From Pseudomonadota bacterium (GTDB lineage: Bacteria > Myxococcota_A > UBA9160 > JADFDR01), in the NCBI GenBank assembly GCA_003353845.1, contig PIVT01000033.1, forward strand, positions 1-41,953: a DNA stretch of 41,953 bases, written 5' to 3'. Positions 17,701 through 25,959 of the stretch are shown piece by piece. The notes below the pieces were generated by a model. That model had not been told where the DNA came from and ran no database searches. It saw nothing but the letters and a program-made list of their open reading frames with translations. How positions within the stretch are numbered: position 1 is the first letter of the stretch; every line of letters starts with the position of its first letter. The translations under genes were made by a program, and so were the position numbers.

Positions 17701-18966
17701 AATTGTCCCGACACCTCGAACCTCAACCAGTCAGACACAGACATCGATGGTCTGGGTGACGCTTGCGATGGCGAAGTGACGCGCACCTCCGTCAGTATCG
17801 ATGCCAGCCAAAGCGAGTGGATTGGTAATTTCCAAGTTTGGAACCAGGGCCTGCGCGACGGCACAATCGAGGTCGGCCCCCTTGGTGAGGGCCCCTATGA
17901 GGGCATTCTCCAAATCACGTGGGAGGGGGCGCTTGGCCGTGAGATCTCGCTTAGGCTTTCGACCCCCCATGGTCAGCCCTTCCTCAACGGCCCCTACGAA
18001 AACGCATGGGATCCTCTCACCAAGGGCCTCAACGAGTCGGGAATGTCTGTGGGTATTGGTACTGCTTGTCCCGATTCCTTTGGCCGCTTCGACGTACTCG
18101 AAATCGAATATGGGCCAGGTGATACCATCGAACGCCTGGCCGTCGATTTCGAGATGCACTGCATGACTTTCAGCGGGGAGGAGGTTGTCTATGGATCCAT
18201 CCGATACAACGCTTCGACGGATGATTTCCCACCGCCCCTGGACACCGACGGTGATGGGGTTCCCGACACCTTGGATCGATGTCGCGAAGTCCACGACCCC
18301 CTACAGCTCGACACCGATCTAGACGGCAAGGGCGATGCCTGTGACGAAGAATTTACCAATACCTATTTCTATCTGGTGGGTGGCCCCAACTCTTTCGTGG
18401 CCGAGAACGTGAATGGGCTCGTCGGGCTGAACCACCGAACCTTCGCTCTGTATCCCCCGCGGCCTTATCAGGTCAACAAGATTTATGTTTCGCTTGGATT
18501 CCCGGAGATGTGGGCCCTGTCGCTGAGGACGGACGATGCGGGGCCACCCCGTGTGGGACGTTTCGAAGGTGCGCTGGGTAATGTTCCCATCTTTGGTGAG
18601 AATCATGAGTTGCAATTCTTTGGCGATGGCAGCAGCTGCCTTGCTGATTCGATCGGAAGCTTCGACATCTTGGAGCTCGTTTACAGCCCCGATGGTGAAA
18701 TCGAGAGACTTGCAATTGATTTCGAGCAGCGATGCAACGCTGCAGACATCGGTACGCAGTGGGAAAAGGATCCCGTTCGCGGATTCCTCCGCTACAACGC
18801 GACGAGCAGCTGCCTTCGAGTGACCGAGTTGGCTTCCTATATCGACGGTGGGCTGTCACCCCACGATCCCTGCGAACTGTTGCAGGTCCCCGAGCCGAGT
18901 TCGCAGGCCCTGGCCCTGGTCGCCCTGTTGACCCTGGCAGCGCTGCGACGGAGTGGCTCAGCCTAG
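14770..18966 (+). CDS. Giant PEP-CTERM surface protein with seven TSP3-beta modules
   Basis: This 1398-residue exported protein has a signal peptide (MRKKLLPLYLALLTLVAF..., cleaved near LLA-ADD). Seven modules of about 188 residues follow, each opening with a calcium-binding thrombospondin type-3 repeat (DxDGDxxPDxxDNCP...GDACD) and then a beta-rich domain. Every beta domain ends with a C...GRFDVLEVEY...VDFEQHC...GSIRYNA pattern. The cysteine before RFDVLE and the one after VDFEQ are kept in all seven modules and probably form a disulphide. The end carries a PEP-CTERM sorting signal: V-PEP at residues 1373-1376, a hydrophobic helix, then Arg-Arg, so an exosortase encoded elsewhere should process it. 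The TTG start has GGAG seven bases upstream. An adhesive or structural extracellular role is inferred. Confidence 0.85.
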   Translation: MRKKLLPLYLALLTLVAFTALLSSPLLAADDSDGDGVVDWYDVCPAVGDPGQVDGDADGIGDACDLTYDSTAVRVYSESTDQVGHEILEGANPTTATIDVITSTPYYISFHVSNFVEGSGNWWINFGAPNAQPFVRGPYENTVGSSMTLARSRLTATLGGGCTNQEGRFDVLEVEIDAEGVITRFSADFTLRCTGASAELHGSVRYQHDDTPFLPPLDSDADTVPDSLDNCTLVQNLDQVDSDSDGLGDACDSQVDRYWMSFSGEPGEPITGGGQLNLTPLVGHFEVRVMNDGEVQFQFTGATSWYVVWMRAPFGDPLIPGPYEAPLPVGSNGDPLLYVKGYADGTYFDCNERLGNFDVHEMEYSPEGEVAQLAVDVSQTCGDGGPTITGSLRYNASADTFGPAGDEDEDGIYSVEDNCPAVSNPDQADLDLDNVGDACDGDFGVTYFYWDRVPAPGGGVGGGRRDRVFLDDVSFVLTRSISEYGRETLGFNLNGSESISLSMQGAGAELLAVGQYLDATSPSYQQRPEAGFSVSANHKACNIVEADFEILELERDAQGQVERLAVDFIQFCEGSSIFPLYGFLRYNATADYFLIADDDGDEIWEPFDNCPAHANPDQLDGDGNALGDACDYYTEASSAQLIGTPGDFLTQGNIWNFPADDGEMTYFVNSENGFTFSIDGWTFAFSGPHLEPLQVGPYEDAQINTWKSPARNGVQISGDGRGCITLDGRFDVLAVEYGARGRLLSFAADFEVSCDLEYGGADPIEGSIRYRNTRRFFPLPPDQDSDSVPDTADNCPGISNANQADADIDSIGDACDSEVTRTSIDIDASLSDWIGNYDVWSHGLRDGGIEVGFIADSLIINWDGGPERRVRAEFSTPYGLPFVAGPYENARRPVSKSNSESGMSVSIDAHTCADPFGRFDVLEVEYGPSGTIERFSVDFEQHCGDEPLYGSIRYNATTDDFPPPLDTDGDTVPDTVDNCPDTSNLNQSDTDIDGLGDACDGEVTRTSVSIDASQSEWIGNFQVWNQGLRDGTIEVGPLGEGPYEGILQITWEGALGREISLRLSTPHGQPFLNGPYENAWDPLTKGLNESGMSVGIGTACPDSFGRFDVLEIEYGPGDTIERLAVDFEMHCMTFSGEEVVYGSIRYNASTDDFPPPLDTDGDGVPDTLDRCREVHDPLQLDTDLDGKGDACDEEFTNTYFYLVGGPNSFVAENVNGLVGLNHRTFALYPPRPYQVNKIYVSLGFPEMWALSLRTDDAGPPRVGRFEGALGNVPIFGENHELQFFGDGSSCLADSIGSFDILELVYSPDGEIERLAIDFEQRCNAADIGTQWEKDPVRGFLRYNATSSCLRVTELASYIDGGLSPHDPCELLQVPEPSSQALALVALLTLAALRRSGSA
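14858..18805 (+). repeat. Seven tandem ~565-bp modules inside the PEP-CTERM gene
   Basis: TSP3-type segments begin near 14858, 15421, 15984, 16558, 17113, 17665 and 18241, a spacing of 552-576 bases. Modules five and six are the most alike (shared EVTRTS, ...WIGN, GSIRYNA and DDFPPPLDTDGD segments), which points to the most recent duplication. The divergence of the first three suggests older copies. Confidence 0.8.
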
Positions 18967-18981
18967 GCATCGCGGGTCAGA

Positions 18982-19035
18982 CTTCAAGGTAGAGAAGCAT
19001 GTCTTGAAGAGTGACAAAACGTTGTTCATTTTGTC
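18982..19035. other. Two small hairpins after the PEP-CTERM gene
   Basis: CTTCAAG (18982-18988) pairs with CTTGAAG (19003-19009), and GACAAAA (19013-19019) pairs with TTTTGTC (19029-19035). Neither is followed by a T-run, so termination is uncertain. They lie between the surface-protein gene and the efflux operon. Confidence 0.3.
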
Positions 19036-19142
19036 CGCCTGTACACTCCAATCGATACCGAATGCTTTTGCCGATTGGCTTGCTACCTTATCCATTCAAA
19101 AATCCCCGTAGCCCGATCACTGCAGCCGATCAGGAGTTCAGC

Positions 19143-20369
19143 GTGAGCAACCGCCCCCTACCTCAATTCCCGCACTCTTTCCTGTCATGCCGATTCTTGA
19201 TGCCGTTGGTGTTGGCTCTCGGGTTGACCGGCCTTCTCATGGCCTGTGGAGAGGAAGAGCCGCCGCCACCTCCACCCCCTGAGATTCCAGTCGTGAAGGT
19301 CATTCAGCGCGATCAACCCCTTGAGGTTGAATTCGTGGGACAGACGCGTGGCTCTGCGGATATTCCCATTCGCGCTCGGGTCGAAGGTGTCCTTCTCGGC
19401 ATGCATTTCAAAGAGGGACAGCGAGTAAATACTGGCGACCCTCTTTACAGCATTGACCCGGAAACGTTTGAGGCCAAGGTGGTAGAAGCCGAGGGACACC
19501 TGGCGGAGGCGCGCACAAAATTGGCCAAGGCCAAGGCAGATCTGGACCGCATCAAGCCGCTGGCTGAAATGAATGCGGTGAGCCAGCAAGATCTCGATAG
19601 TGCTCAAGCCCAGTACAATGCCGCCTTGGGATCACTCCAGGCAGGTCAAGCTCGCGTGGAACAGGCCCAAATCGAGCTCAGTTATGCAAATATTCAGTCG
19701 CCCATCGAGGGCCGTATCGGGATTTCGGAAGCCCAGGTAGGTGAGTTCGTAGGTAAATCGCCCAACCCCGTAGTTCTCAATTATGTTTCCCTCACCGATC
19801 CCATTCGCGTTCGTTACACCATCGATGAACGAACTTACTTGAGACTTGCACGGCGAATGCGCGAGTTGAGAAATAAAGATGAAGAGGGCGCGAGTGCCGA
19901 GGATGATGACAGCGTTGAACTCGAACTCGTACTGGCCGATGGTTCGGTACACGAACACTTTGGACGCACGATTGCGTGGGACGCCGCCATTGATCCATCG
20001 ACAGGCACTTTTACGCTGGAAGCCGATTTCCCGAATCCAGACGAACTGGTGCTCGCAGGGCAATTCGCTCGCATTCGCGCAGCGCTTGAGACCTTTGACG
20101 GTGCCCTGCTCATCCCACAGCGCAGCATCCGTGAGTTGCAGGGGATCTACCAGGTCTTTGTGGTGGCTAGCGATGGCACGGTTGAACTTCGAACCATCGA
20201 GTTGGGTCCGAAGGTCGGCACCCTTCAGATTGTAACTTCAGGCTTGAAAACAGGCGAGCAAGTGGCCATGGATACCATGCGGCTCAGGGCGGGCATGACC
20301 GTAGTGCCTAAAATTCAAGACTTAGAAGACAAAACCAAACCGGCGAATTTGGCGCCAGACGGAGTCTGA
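19143..20369 (+). CDS. RND efflux periplasmic adaptor (membrane fusion lipoprotein)
   Basis: This 408-residue HlyD/AcrA-type adaptor links an inner-membrane RND pump to the outer-membrane channel. The signal sequence ends in the lipobox LLMAC, so it is predicted to be a lipoprotein, followed by a Glu/Pro-rich spacer. Then come the beta-strand/lipoyl half-motif (VEFVGQTRGSADIPIRARVEG), an alpha-hairpin rich in Ala, Gln and Lys (about residues 105-185), the second lipoyl half (YANIQSPIEGRIGISEAQVGE) and the beta-barrel and membrane-proximal domains. GTG 19143 is chosen because AGGAG at 19132-19136 is ideally spaced; upstream in-frame codons give an implausible N-terminus. Three bases separate it from the pump gene. 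An acidic insertion (EEGASAEDDDSVE) in the beta-barrel region is unusual. Confidence 0.92.
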   Translation: MSNRPLPQFPHSFLSCRFLMPLVLALGLTGLLMACGEEEPPPPPPPEIPVVKVIQRDQPLEVEFVGQTRGSADIPIRARVEGVLLGMHFKEGQRVNTGDPLYSIDPETFEAKVVEAEGHLAEARTKLAKAKADLDRIKPLAEMNAVSQQDLDSAQAQYNAALGSLQAGQARVEQAQIELSYANIQSPIEGRIGISEAQVGEFVGKSPNPVVLNYVSLTDPIRVRYTIDERTYLRLARRMRELRNKDEEGASAEDDDSVELELVLADGSVHEHFGRTIAWDAAIDPSTGTFTLEADFPNPDELVLAGQFARIRAALETFDGALLIPQRSIRELQGIYQVFVVASDGTVELRTIELGPKVGTLQIVTSGLKTGEQVAMDTMRLRAGMTVVPKIQDLEDKTKPANLAPDGV

Positions 20370-20372
20370 ACA

Positions 20373-23300
20373 TTGGCTGAATTCTTCGTTCGACGACCCA
20401 TTGTGGCCATGGTCATCGCCATCGTCATTATGATTGTGGGTTTGGTGGCTTTAAAAGGCCTGCCCATCGCCCAATACCCGGAAATCACGCCCCCCGAAGT
20501 GAACGTTAGCGCGACCTATGTCGGTGCCAACGCCACCAATGTAGAGCAGTCCGTAGCAACGCCCATCGAGCAAAAGGTGAACGGCGTCGAGGGCATGCTC
20601 TATATGAAGTCCACCAACTCGAGTGACGGCCGAATGTCCTTGTCCGTTTCCTTTGAGGTGGGCACCGACCTCGACATGGCAAACGTGTTGACACAAAATC
20701 GCGTTTCTGAGGCGCAGGCCCTGTTGCCGGAGGAAGTGAAGCGACAGGGTGTTACAGTCAAGAAGAAGTTGGCGTTCCCGCTTCTCTTGCTCTCGCTGGT
20801 CTCTCCCAACGGTACCTATGACGAACAATTCCTGACCAACTACTCCACCCTGAATATCATCGACGAGTTGGCGCGAATTCGCGGTGTAGGTCTGGCGGAA
20901 GTCCTCGGCGGTTCTCTTACCGAATACGCCATGCGCGTTTGGATCAAGCCCGATCAACTCGCCAAACTCAACTTGACCGTCGGTGATATCCAACGAGCGA
21001 TTCAACAGCAAAACATCTTGGTTCCGGCCGGTCAGATCGGAGGTCCTCCCGCGCCCGAGGGCACAGAATTCACCTACACCGTTCAAACGGCGGGGCGCTT
21101 TGAGACGGCAGAGGAATTCGGTCAGGTGGTGGTGCGAGCCAATGCCAACGGTTCTCAGGTGCTCTTGCGAGATGTCGCCACCATTGAACTCGGCTCTCAA
21201 AATTATTTGATTACCGCCCGCACCGACACGCAGCCCACAGCCTTGCTGCAGGTGTTTCAATTGCCCGATGCCAATGGCCTCGACGTGGCCAGTCAAGTCT
21301 TTGAAGCCATGGAGCGTCTGTCGAAAGACTTTCCTGACGATTTGGAGTACGTCGTTTCCCTGGACACAACGAAACCCGTCACGGCGGGTATTCGAGAGAT
21401 TATCATCACGCTCTTTCAGGCTGTTGCCCTGGTCATTCTCGTTGTCTTTATCTTTCTGCAAAATTTCCGAGCCACACTCATCCCTACCATTGCCGTGCCG
21501 GTTTCACTCATTGGTGCCTTTGCTGTTTTCCCACTGCTGGGTTTTTCTATCAACACGCTTTCGCTGCTGGGCTTGGTACTGGCCATTGGTATTGTGGTGG
21601 ATGACGCCATTGTGGTGGTGGAGTCCGTCTCCAGTAAAATGGAAGGCGGGCTATCGCCCTCAGAGGCTACTGTTGCTTCGATGAAAGAAGTGGCGGGGCC
21701 TATCGTCGCCACTTCCCTGGCGTTGATTGCCGTCTTCGTGCCCGTAGCCGCCATGGCGGGCATTACGGGCCGACTCTATCAACAGTTCGCCATTACTATT
21801 GCTGTGGCCGTTGCCATTTCGTCCATTAATGCACTCACGCTCAGTCCGGCCCTGGCCGCCATGCTCTTACGACCTCCTGGCGAGGACAAGAGTATCTTCG
21901 ACAAGTTTTTCCAGGTCTTCAATCGAGGTTTGGAAGCCACTACAGACTATTTTATGGTGATCGCCGACTACTTCACCAGTCAGGTGTGGCGCGCCGGGGT
22001 CTTGCTTATTGCGCTTGTCGCCGGAACGGTTTTGCTCTTTCAGGTTGTCCCCGCTGGCTTCATGCCCGACGAAGACCAGGGCTATGCCATGGCCGTCTAT
22101 ATGTTGCCCGACGCAGCCTCGCTTCAACGCACCGCGGAAGTGGGGAAAGAATTGGAGGCGATCCTGGAAGAAGTGGATGCCATCGAGAATGCCACCGTCA
22201 TTGGTGGTTACAGTATGCTGACGGGGACCATCCAGCCCAATGCGGGTTGTATTTTTATCCAATTGAAAGATTGGGATGAGCGCCCCAACCCGGAAGATCA
22301 CGCGAGCAACGTCGTGCGCAGGCTCAATGCCGCCTTTGCCCAAGGACTTAGTGGGAGCGTCGCCTTTGCCTTTGGCCCTCCAGCCATCCCGGGCCTGGGC
22401 ACGGGATCTGGTTTCTCCATGATGTTGCAAGATCGAAGCGGCGGTGACCCTTCCTACCTGGCCGATCAGGTGCAACTCTTTTCCCAGGCGGCCCAAGAGC
22501 GGCCCGAGATCGGCAATGCCAATAGTTTGTTCCGCGCCGGTGTCCCACAGATCTTTCTCAATATCGATGATTCCAAAGTGCTGAAATTGGGCATTTCACT
22601 GAGTGACGTGAACTCTTCCATCGGCGCATTTCTAGGCGGTGCTTATGTCAATGACTTCAATCGCTTTGGGCGCTTGTATAAAGTCTATGTCCAAGCGGAG
22701 CCCGAATATCGCGACGACGTCGATGCCCTGCGATTTTTCTACGAGCGCAATCGAGATGGCGACATGGTCCCGCTCTCCACCTTGGTCGAAACTACGCGCA
22801 CGGCGGGGCCCGAGTACACCAATCGCTTCAACCTGTTTCGCACGGCGGAGGTGACGGGCCAACCTGCTCCCGGCTATAGCTCTACTCAAGCCCTCAACGC
22901 CTTGGAAGAAGTTGCCCGGGAGATCCTGCCGGCCGACATGAGTTACGCCTGGAACGCCATGAGTTTCCAAGAGAAAGCGGCCTCAGGTAGCGCAGGCTCG
23001 GTCTTCTTGATGGCATTGGTCTTTGTCTTCTTGATTCTCGCCGCTCAATACGAGAGCTGGTCCTTGCCTCTCTCGGTGCTGCTGGGTGTTCCCGTCGCGA
23101 TCTTTGGTGCCATGGGTGGTTTGTGGATCGCTCGCTTGTTCAGTGAAAGCTATGTCAATAATGTCTTTGCCCAGATCGGGCTCGTCATGTTGATCGGCAT
23201 GTCCGCCAAAAATGCCATCCTCATTGTCGAGTTTGCCAAAGTCGAACATGAATCGGGCAAGACCCCTGTGGAAGCAGCCATGGAAGCTGCACGGCAGCGC

Positions 23301-23543
23301 TTCCGTCCCATTTTGATGACGGCTTTTTCCTTTATCCTCGGTGTTTTGCCTCTGCTGGTCGCATCGGGGGCCGGTGCTGAAGCACGAAAGGTAATGGGCA
23401 TGACCGTCTTCGCCGGCATGTTGGTGGCGACGGTTATCGGTGTATTGGTGGTGCCGGCACTCTTTGTCATCGTCGAACGCTATGTGGCCCGTTCCGAGTC
23501 CAATCCAACTCACACTCCAACTCCAACGCAAACCGAGGGCTAA
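20373..23543 (+). CDS. RND multidrug efflux pump, HAE1 family (AcrB/MexB-like)
   Basis: This 1056-residue proton-driven inner-membrane pump has the AcrB architecture. TM1 begins at FFVRRPIVAMVIAIVIM, followed by a large periplasmic porter domain (about 35-335), TM2-TM6, a second porter domain, and TM8-TM12. The proton-relay aspartates in TM4 (GIVVDDAIVVVE) and the lysine in TM10 (GMSAKNAILIVEF) are both present, so it should be functional. The start is TTG with GGAG eight bases ahead, and it aligns exactly with the family N-terminus. Its stop overlaps the next start by one base (TAATG), indicating translational coupling. Export of hydrophobic compounds or pathway intermediates is inferred from the family. 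Confidence 0.95.
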   Translation: MAEFFVRRPIVAMVIAIVIMIVGLVALKGLPIAQYPEITPPEVNVSATYVGANATNVEQSVATPIEQKVNGVEGMLYMKSTNSSDGRMSLSVSFEVGTDLDMANVLTQNRVSEAQALLPEEVKRQGVTVKKKLAFPLLLLSLVSPNGTYDEQFLTNYSTLNIIDELARIRGVGLAEVLGGSLTEYAMRVWIKPDQLAKLNLTVGDIQRAIQQQNILVPAGQIGGPPAPEGTEFTYTVQTAGRFETAEEFGQVVVRANANGSQVLLRDVATIELGSQNYLITARTDTQPTALLQVFQLPDANGLDVASQVFEAMERLSKDFPDDLEYVVSLDTTKPVTAGIREIIITLFQAVALVILVVFIFLQNFRATLIPTIAVPVSLIGAFAVFPLLGFSINTLSLLGLVLAIGIVVDDAIVVVESVSSKMEGGLSPSEATVASMKEVAGPIVATSLALIAVFVPVAAMAGITGRLYQQFAITIAVAVAISSINALTLSPALAAMLLRPPGEDKSIFDKFFQVFNRGLEATTDYFMVIADYFTSQVWRAGVLLIALVAGTVLLFQVVPAGFMPDEDQGYAMAVYMLPDAASLQRTAEVGKELEAILEEVDAIENATVIGGYSMLTGTIQPNAGCIFIQLKDWDERPNPEDHASNVVRRLNAAFAQGLSGSVAFAFGPPAIPGLGTGSGFSMMLQDRSGGDPSYLADQVQLFSQAAQERPEIGNANSLFRAGVPQIFLNIDDSKVLKLGISLSDVNSSIGAFLGGAYVNDFNRFGRLYKVYVQAEPEYRDDVDALRFFYERNRDGDMVPLSTLVETTRTAGPEYTNRFNLFRTAEVTGQPAPGYSSTQALNALEEVAREILPADMSYAWNAMSFQEKAASGSAGSVFLMALVFVFLILAAQYESWSLPLSVLLGVPVAIFGAMGGLWIARLFSESYVNNVFAQIGLVMLIGMSAKNAILIVEFAKVEHESGKTPVEAAMEAARQRFRPILMTAFSFILGVLPLLVASGAGAEARKVMGMTVFAGMLVATVIGVLVVPALFVIVERYVARSESNPTHTPTPTQTEG

Positions 23544-24949
23544 TGAAGGTGTTGTTTCGATTTGTCACCACGCTTGGTCTTGTGACTTTCCTTTCTGGCT
23601 GTGCCTTAACACCGGATTACGAACGCCCTGAGTTGGCGCCACCACAGGTCTGGCAGGAGGGCGCGAGTACCGAAGGCTCTGTCGTTAATCTTCCTTGGTG
23701 GGACCTATACCAAGACCCTCAACTGAGGGAGTTCATCCAGATTGCCCTCGAAGAGAATAAAGATCTGGCGGTGGCCCTTGCTCGCATTGAAGAATCTCGA
23801 TCCGCGCTCACCATCACGCGCGCAGACCAATTTCCGTTCATCGGTGTGATGGGTACGGGAGGTCGCGGACGCCAGAGCCAGGTGATTGTTCCCGGTGCAA
23901 GCACGAGCGACCATTTCAATGTCTCGGCAGATTTGTCCTTTGAGCTTGATCTCTGGCGGCAATACGCTCGCGCTACCGAAGCCGCTCGGGCCGATTTGCT
24001 GGCGACGGAAGAGGCTTATCGCAATGTCACCATCAGTCTCGTTGCCAATGTTGCAACCACCTATTTCTTATTGCGCGATCTGGATGAGCGACTGGACGTT
24101 TCGCGCCAGACCGTAGAAGGTCGGTCCGATAGCTTGAAAATCATACAAGCGCGTTTTGATAAAGGGATTGTGCCGGAACTCGACGTCAACCAGGCGCAGA
24201 TCGAACTGTCCATTGCCGAGGTGGCTGTGGCCAAATTTGAACGGCAGGGCATCAAGGTTGAAAATTCACTGGGCATCTTGCTCGGTCATCAGCCTGCCAC
24301 CATCACCCGCGGTCTTTCTCTTGAGGAGCAAGATGACTTCCCCGTCGTTCCCGCAGGCCTGCCATCCGAACTTTTGCAACGTCGTCCCGACCTCGTTGCT
24401 GCTGAGCAGAGGTTGGTTGCGGAGATGGCGCGCATCGGAGTCGCCGAAGCACTGCGCTGGCCCTCCTTTTCAATCACGGGCAGCTTCGGGGCCATCAGCG
24501 ATGAGTTCAGCAAATTGGATAGCAGCGATGCCAAAGCTTGGAATGTGGCTGGCGGGCTCTTCGCACCCATTTTCAATAGCGGTGCCTTGAAAGCCCAGGC
24601 CAAGGCCCAACGCGCCCGGGCGGAACAGGAACTCTACCGTTTTGAAAACGCCTATTTAAACGCATTGCGCGAAGTGGAAGACGCTCTCGTCTCCGTGCGT
24701 ACCTATAGACTCGAACACGAAGCTCGCGAAAGACAGGTCATTGCCGCGCGCAATGCCGCCAAGCTTTCACGCGCCCGCTATGACGGTGGTGTGGTGGACT
24801 ACTTGGAAGTGCTCGACTCTGAGCGCAGCTTGTTCACAGCCGAACTCGATGCCTCCGCAACCTTGCAACAATCCCTGAGTGCCACCGTAGAGTTGTACAA
24901 AGCGCTAGGTGGAGGCTGGACGGAAATCGACGGAGAGGAAAATCAGTGA
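23543..24949 (+). CDS. RND outer-membrane efflux lipoprotein, NodT/OprM family
   Basis: This 468-residue TolC-like channel protein has a signal peptide ending in the lipobox LSGC, then the usual ALTPDYERPELAPPQVW start of the mature NodT-type lipoproteins. Two repeats of the outer-membrane efflux domain follow, with long Ala/Gln/Glu-rich helices, including LQRRPDLVAAEQRLVAEMARIGVAEA, which is broken here only by normal family variation. It completes the tripartite pump with the adaptor and RND protein upstream. The start overlaps the pump stop by one base, and its stop overlaps the next start by four bases. Assembly as a trimer in the outer membrane is known for the family. Confidence 0.93.
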   Translation: MKVLFRFVTTLGLVTFLSGCALTPDYERPELAPPQVWQEGASTEGSVVNLPWWDLYQDPQLREFIQIALEENKDLAVALARIEESRSALTITRADQFPFIGVMGTGGRGRQSQVIVPGASTSDHFNVSADLSFELDLWRQYARATEAARADLLATEEAYRNVTISLVANVATTYFLLRDLDERLDVSRQTVEGRSDSLKIIQARFDKGIVPELDVNQAQIELSIAEVAVAKFERQGIKVENSLGILLGHQPATITRGLSLEEQDDFPVVPAGLPSELLQRRPDLVAAEQRLVAEMARIGVAEALRWPSFSITGSFGAISDEFSKLDSSDAKAWNVAGGLFAPIFNSGALKAQAKAQRARAEQELYRFENAYLNALREVEDALVSVRTYRLEHEARERQVIAARNAAKLSRARYDGGVVDYLEVLDSERSLFTAELDASATLQQSLSATVELYKALGGGWTEIDGEENQ

Positions 24950-25755
24950 AAGAGTTACGAGACAAGATTGTTTTTCTCACAGGTGCAGGTCATGGAATCG
25001 GACGCTGCCTGGCCCTTCAGTTAGCCGAGGCGGGCTGTCGGCTGGCCTTGGTGGATATTCGCCAAGAGCCCCTGGATGCGGTGGCCAAGGAAGTCGAAGC
25101 GCGCAGTCCGAAAGTCACGACCCACATCGCCGACGTGAGAGATGCAGCCCGAATGCAGGCGCTGGCGGAAGAGGTAGTCGACGCCCACGGTGGTGTCGAT
25201 ATCGTCATCAACAACGCCGGGGTCACCTGCTGGGGTACCTTTGAAGAGATCAGCCTTGAGGACGCGCACTGGGTCTTGGATGTGAGCGTCTGGGGCGTCC
25301 TCCACGGCTGTAAATTCTTGCTTCCACATCTGCGAAAGGCCAAGGAAGCTCATATCGTGAACATCTCCAGTGTGTACGGCTTTGTCGGAATTCCGCGACA
25401 AGCGGTGTACTGTACCGCCAAGTATGCAGTCCGTGGATTCACGGAAAGCCTGCGATCTGAACTCGAGGGTTCACACATTGGTGTCACCGTTGTACACCCC
25501 GGCGGCGTCGCTACGCGCTTTGTGACCGACTCGCGAGCCGCCGACGACACCGCTAAGAATGAGTTTGCCGACCTGATGGCAAAGCACTCCCTCGCTCCCG
25601 AAAAAGTGGCCACAAAGATCATCCGGGGGATCGAGAAGAATAAGCCCCGCGTATTCGCAGGCCCCGAGCCCTATGTGGTCGACTTCATCCGTCGCATCGC
25701 GCCCAATACAGGCCAGCGACTTCTCGGTAGATGGCTCGGCAGTCTCATGCCTTAG
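24946..25755 (+). CDS. Short-chain dehydrogenase/reductase ending the efflux operon
   Basis: This 269-residue classical SDR probably uses NAD(P)H to interconvert an alcohol and ketone. The cofactor motif TGAGHGIG spans residues 12-19, NNAG follows in mid-domain, and the catalytic set is Ser142, Tyr155 and Lys159 (YCTAK). The GTG start overlaps the stop of the outer-membrane factor gene by four bases (GTGA), with GAGAGGAAA upstream, so it is translated with the pump. Such tight coupling suggests the pump's substrate, or a product derived from it, is handled by this enzyme (inference). The TAG stop codon is itself the first three bases of a large inverted repeat. The C-terminal extension (FIRRIAPNTGQRLLGRWLG) is basic and could be membrane-associated. 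Confidence 0.92.
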   Translation: MKELRDKIVFLTGAGHGIGRCLALQLAEAGCRLALVDIRQEPLDAVAKEVEARSPKVTTHIADVRDAARMQALAEEVVDAHGGVDIVINNAGVTCWGTFEEISLEDAHWVLDVSVWGVLHGCKFLLPHLRKAKEAHIVNISSVYGFVGIPRQAVYCTAKYAVRGFTESLRSELEGSHIGVTVVHPGGVATRFVTDSRAADDTAKNEFADLMAKHSLAPEKVATKIIRGIEKNKPRVFAGPEPYVVDFIRRIAPNTGQRLLGRWLGSLMP

Positions 25756-25933
25756 CCCGGACTATTCACGAGCGCCCTACTGCGATCGCCGAAAGTCCCG
25801 AATCTTCACGGCCTTCTCCCTTCGGCCTCCTCGACGTACTGCAAGTACGTCTCCGGGGGCCTGCGGTCCGAGGTCCGCGAATCTCCAGCACTTTCGACGC
25901 TCTCGCTACGGGCTTCATGAATAGTCCGGGCTA
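25753..25933. repeat. 181-bp palindromic element between convergent genes
   Basis: Perfect 16-base ends TAGCCCGGACTATTCA (25753-25768) and TGAATAGTCCGGGCTA (25918-25933) flank an imperfectly complementary interior. The centre is a strong hairpin, GACGTACT-GCA-AGTACGTC. The whole folds as one long stem with bulges. It lies between the convergent efflux operon and the crotonase gene and supplies the SDR stop codon. It may be a miniature inverted-repeat element, and may also serve as a two-way terminator. No target-site duplication was confirmed. Confidence 0.65.
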
Positions 25934-25959
25934 GTGACCGTCATCGGGGGGTTGCGGAG

